This document shows positions 5,159-7,091 of a stretch of DNA of 7,091 bases, piece after piece. The position numbers were made by a program, and so were the translations under genes. Under the pieces are notes generated by a model. That model did no database searches and was not told the DNA's origin. It saw only the letters and a program-made list of their open reading frames with translations. Source of the stretch: Atopostipes sp964624875 (GTDB lineage Bacteria > Bacillota > Bacilli > Lactobacillales > Carnobacteriaceae_A); assembly GCA_964624875.1 (NCBI GenBank), contig CAZUZA010000061.1:1-7091 (forward strand). Direction: 5' to 3'. The first letter of the stretch is position 1. The number at the start of each line of letters is the position of its first letter.

Positions 5159-6172
5159 ATGTATAAATATAACGAACAAAACCAATTAGACAGTGTCAAT
5201 GGGGCTTTAAAGTTAAGAAGTCAAATCGAAGGAATTGTTGATGAATTTCAGAACGACGGGTTTGAAAATATATTTTTTCTTGGAATTGGGGGAACATGGG
5301 CTTCGGCTCTTCAAGTAGAAGTTTATATGAAGAGTAAAAGTGCTATTCCTGTATTTGTAGAAAACGCAGCAGAGTACTTACTTACTGGCAACAAACGTCT
5401 AACAAAAGACTCGGTTGTAATATTTTCATCTGTAACTGGAAGTACAGAAGAAATGGTAAAAGCACTAGAGTATATTAAGGGATTAGGAGCAAGAATTTTT
5501 GGTTTTCTTGATAAGGCAGATTCATCACTAGCAGAGGTTTGTAACTGGGTTATATCTTATCCAGTAAATGAACAATTAAAGTTATTTATGACTGCAAACA
5601 GATTAATGTACAATGCAAATGAATTTGAAGATTATGATCAATATAATGAAGAAATGGATAATCACCTTGCAAAAGCCTTAGTAGAAGTTGACAAGCAAGC
5701 AGATGAATGGGCAGAAGATTACGCCAAGGAAAAATATCAATATTATAAAGAAAGACCAGATATGCCACACTACTTTGTTGGTGCGGGCAACCAATACGGC
5801 GCTACTTATTCATATGCAATGTGTTATTGGGAAGAACAATTGTGGATTAGAACAAAGTCTATATCATCAGGTGAGTTCTTTCACGGAATGTTTGAAATAA
5901 TGGAAGTTGAAACACCAATAACAGTGTTTATTGGTGAAGACGAGCAACGTCCACTATCAGAGAGAGTTGCAAAATTTGTACCAAGAGTTACAAATAGGTA
6001 CTTATTTATTGATACTAAAGACTATGAATTAAAAGGTATAAGTGACAAATATCGTGGTACTATATCTCACTTAGTAATGATGAGAGTGAATAATAGAATA
6101 GATGTTTACATGGAAAGAGAATTCAGACATCCTATGGAAATTCGTCGCTACTATAGACAGGTGGAATACTAA
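5159..6172 (+). CDS. frlB: FrlB-like SIS-domain fructosamine 6-phosphate deglycase
   Basis: A 337-residue cytoplasmic enzyme with two SIS (sugar isomerase) domains, close to E. coli FrlB in length (340) and ending (RRYYRQVEY). SIS domain 1 shows FFLGIGGTWASA (39-50) and the phosphate loop FSSVTGSTEEMVKALE (89-104); SIS domain 2 begins near HYFVGAGNQYGATYSYA (204-220). The pair E226 and H242, the latter in SGEFFHG (237-243), sit 16 residues apart, matching the catalytic Glu and His reported for Salmonella FraB (E214/H230, from memory). The reaction splits a 6-phospho-fructosyl amino acid into glucose 6-phosphate and free amino acid. It follows frlD and its stop is one base before the next start. 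It resembles the Firmicute SIS branch more than enterobacterial FrlB, so the substrate may differ from fructoselysine 6-phosphate. Confidence 0.88.
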   Translation: MYKYNEQNQLDSVNGALKLRSQIEGIVDEFQNDGFENIFFLGIGGTWASALQVEVYMKSKSAIPVFVENAAEYLLTGNKRLTKDSVVIFSSVTGSTEEMVKALEYIKGLGARIFGFLDKADSSLAEVCNWVISYPVNEQLKLFMTANRLMYNANEFEDYDQYNEEMDNHLAKALVEVDKQADEWAEDYAKEKYQYYKERPDMPHYFVGAGNQYGATYSYAMCYWEEQLWIRTKSISSGEFFHGMFEIMEVETPITVFIGEDEQRPLSERVAKFVPRVTNRYLFIDTKDYELKGISDKYRGTISHLVMMRVNNRIDVYMEREFRHPMEIRRYYRQVEY

Positions 6173-6173
6173 T

Positions 6174-7022
6174 ATGTCAAAATATACCCTAGATGATTTT
6201 TCAGTAATGAGTGTTCAGTATTGTCAATACTCATTTGAATACTACCTAGAATCTATAAAAAAATGTGGATTTAACTTAATTGATTTTTGGGGTGGAGAGC
6301 CCCACTATTCAAATCATGGTGGTCCAGATTCTACCGCACGCTTAAGAGAAATTAAAAAATTAATTGATGAATATGAAATGAAAGTAACAGTATATACACC
6401 TGAAACCCTAGCTTATCCATACAGCTATAGTCACCCTGACAGTCTAGTTAGAGATAAGACAGTCGAATATATGTGTAGAGCAATTGATGACGCTAAAATT
6501 TTAGATACAAAACAAGTGTTTTTAAATTCTGGATGTGGTTTAAGAAATTTAGATCGAGAAGAATCCTTTGAAAGATTTATTGATAGTGTTAAAAGAATAG
6601 TAGACTATGCAAAAGAGCAAGATGTTGAAATTTTATTGGAACAATTACAACCTTATGAAAGCAATCTAGTAACCACACTAACAGATGTCAAAAGAGTTCT
6701 TGATGCAGTTGATTCAGATGCTTTAAAAGTTTGTATCGATGTTGTTGCAATGGATGTAGCAGGAGAAAGTTTACCGGACTACTTTGATACTTTTGGAACA
6801 GAAAAAATCGGACTCATCCACTTTAGTGATGGTCACCACTATATTCTAGGTGAAGGCGATGAAGACAATAAATTACCTTTAAATACTTATTTAAAACAAT
6901 TAGAAGATTACGGATATAACGGAATTATTGACTTAGAAATAAATGATTCAATATACTGGTTAGATCCACACGAATCAATTAGAAAAAGCAAAGAATGGCT
7001 TGATAATAACTTAAATAAGTAA
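6174..7022 (+). CDS. Second FrlC-like sugar epimerase (xylose-isomerase-like TIM barrel)
   Basis: A 282-residue cytoplasmic protein of the same family as FrlC. Shared landmarks are IDFWGGEPHYS (36-46), YTPETLAYPYSYS (74-86), QLQPYESNLV (157-166) and LGEGDEDNKLPL (225-236). The metal site is complete: E156, D189, H216 and E255, so it should be active. It differs from FrlC in substrate-facing parts: WGGRPHA becomes WGGE42PHY, the HAGYLT segment is NSGCGLR, DSHIMPGEG becomes HHYILGEG, and the NEPRLYARRAI tail is replaced by YWLDPHESIR. A different epimer or amino acid part is likely. The start at 6174 is chosen because it lies one base after the frlB stop with AGGTGG (6159-6164) 9 bases ahead; an ATG 24 codons earlier lies inside frlB and lacks a ribosome site. 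Co-translation with frlB suggests it feeds that enzyme's pathway. Confidence 0.85.
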   Translation: MSKYTLDDFSVMSVQYCQYSFEYYLESIKKCGFNLIDFWGGEPHYSNHGGPDSTARLREIKKLIDEYEMKVTVYTPETLAYPYSYSHPDSLVRDKTVEYMCRAIDDAKILDTKQVFLNSGCGLRNLDREESFERFIDSVKRIVDYAKEQDVEILLEQLQPYESNLVTTLTDVKRVLDAVDSDALKVCIDVVAMDVAGESLPDYFDTFGTEKIGLIHFSDGHHYILGEGDEDNKLPLNTYLKQLEDYGYNGIIDLEINDSIYWLDPHESIRKSKEWLDNNLNK

Positions 7023-7039
7023 TTAGAATGAAATTTAGG

Positions 7040-7062
7040 TTATCCCAAATAACGTGGGGTAA
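7040..7062 (+). other. Hairpin after the last gene, related to the 15-base repeat
   Basis: TTATCCCA (7040-7047) pairs with TGGGGTAA (7055-7062) around a 7-base loop: 8 pairs with one G-T. It begins 18 bases after the last stop. No T-run follows, so it is unlikely to be an intrinsic terminator. Its bases resemble the arms of the inverted repeat at 1833-2058, and the window ends before the element can be followed. Confidence 0.5.
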
Positions 7063-7091
7063 TGAATAAATCGGCATTAAGATTATCTGGG

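Noticed and set aside
5586..5900. Short frames on both strands inside frlB
   Set aside because: They are out of frame with a continuous SIS-domain protein and have no ribosome sites or motifs.
6102..6173. Longer N terminus for the second epimerase
   Set aside because: These 24 codons lie inside frlB and lack a ribosome site; the ATG at 6174 has one and gives a normal family start.
7040..7062. Intrinsic terminator of the operon
   Set aside because: The stem is adequate, but AATGAATAAATC follows instead of a T-run.

Overview
The window is AT-rich (about one third G+C by eye), uses strong AGGAGG-type ribosome binding sites with some GTG starts, and has every supported gene on the + strand. This fits a low-GC anaerobic Firmicute (Clostridia or Tissierellia type). 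The sequence does not fix the species.

Layout. Positions 3-140 are the tail of a polar-amino-acid-type ABC transporter ATPase, followed closely by a HAD-superfamily phosphatase (160-825) and a divergent FrlD-like PfkB sugar kinase (856-1656). A 480-base gene-free stretch follows (1657-2136). It holds a possible promoter with an overlapping palindrome and a perfect 15-base inverted repeat enclosing about 200 bases. This is either a structured leader RNA or a small MITE-like element. A second tightly packed run follows: frlC (2137-2967), an amidohydrolase-fold protein (2976-3827), a YjbQ/UPF0047 protein (3824-4255), frlD (4274-5065), frlB (5159-6172) and a second FrlC-like epimerase (6174-7022). 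The last 69 bases hold a hairpin related in sequence to the 15-base repeat.

How the genes work together. FrlC, FrlD and FrlB together form the known bacterial route for Amadori products (fructosamines): epimerise psicosyl- to fructosyl-amino acid, phosphorylate at C6, then split the 6-phosphate into glucose 6-phosphate and the free amino acid. The assignments rest on clear remembered similarity to the E. coli Frl proteins. The ABC ATPase suggests uptake of an amino-acid-like substrate, and the HAD protein may act on a sugar phosphate.

What is unusual. The locus goes beyond the textbook frl operon. It has two kinases, two epimerases and one deglycase. Between frlC and frlD sits a translationally coupled pair, an amidohydrolase-fold protein whose expected metal ligands all look replaced and a YjbQ-family protein. 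Neither belongs to the described Frl pathway. This pair and the altered paralogues are the best candidates for undescribed biology: an extended Amadori pathway, perhaps for a substrate other than fructoselysine. The frlB translation start is also odd, because a 14-base perfect palindrome separates the Shine-Dalgarno sequence from the ATG.
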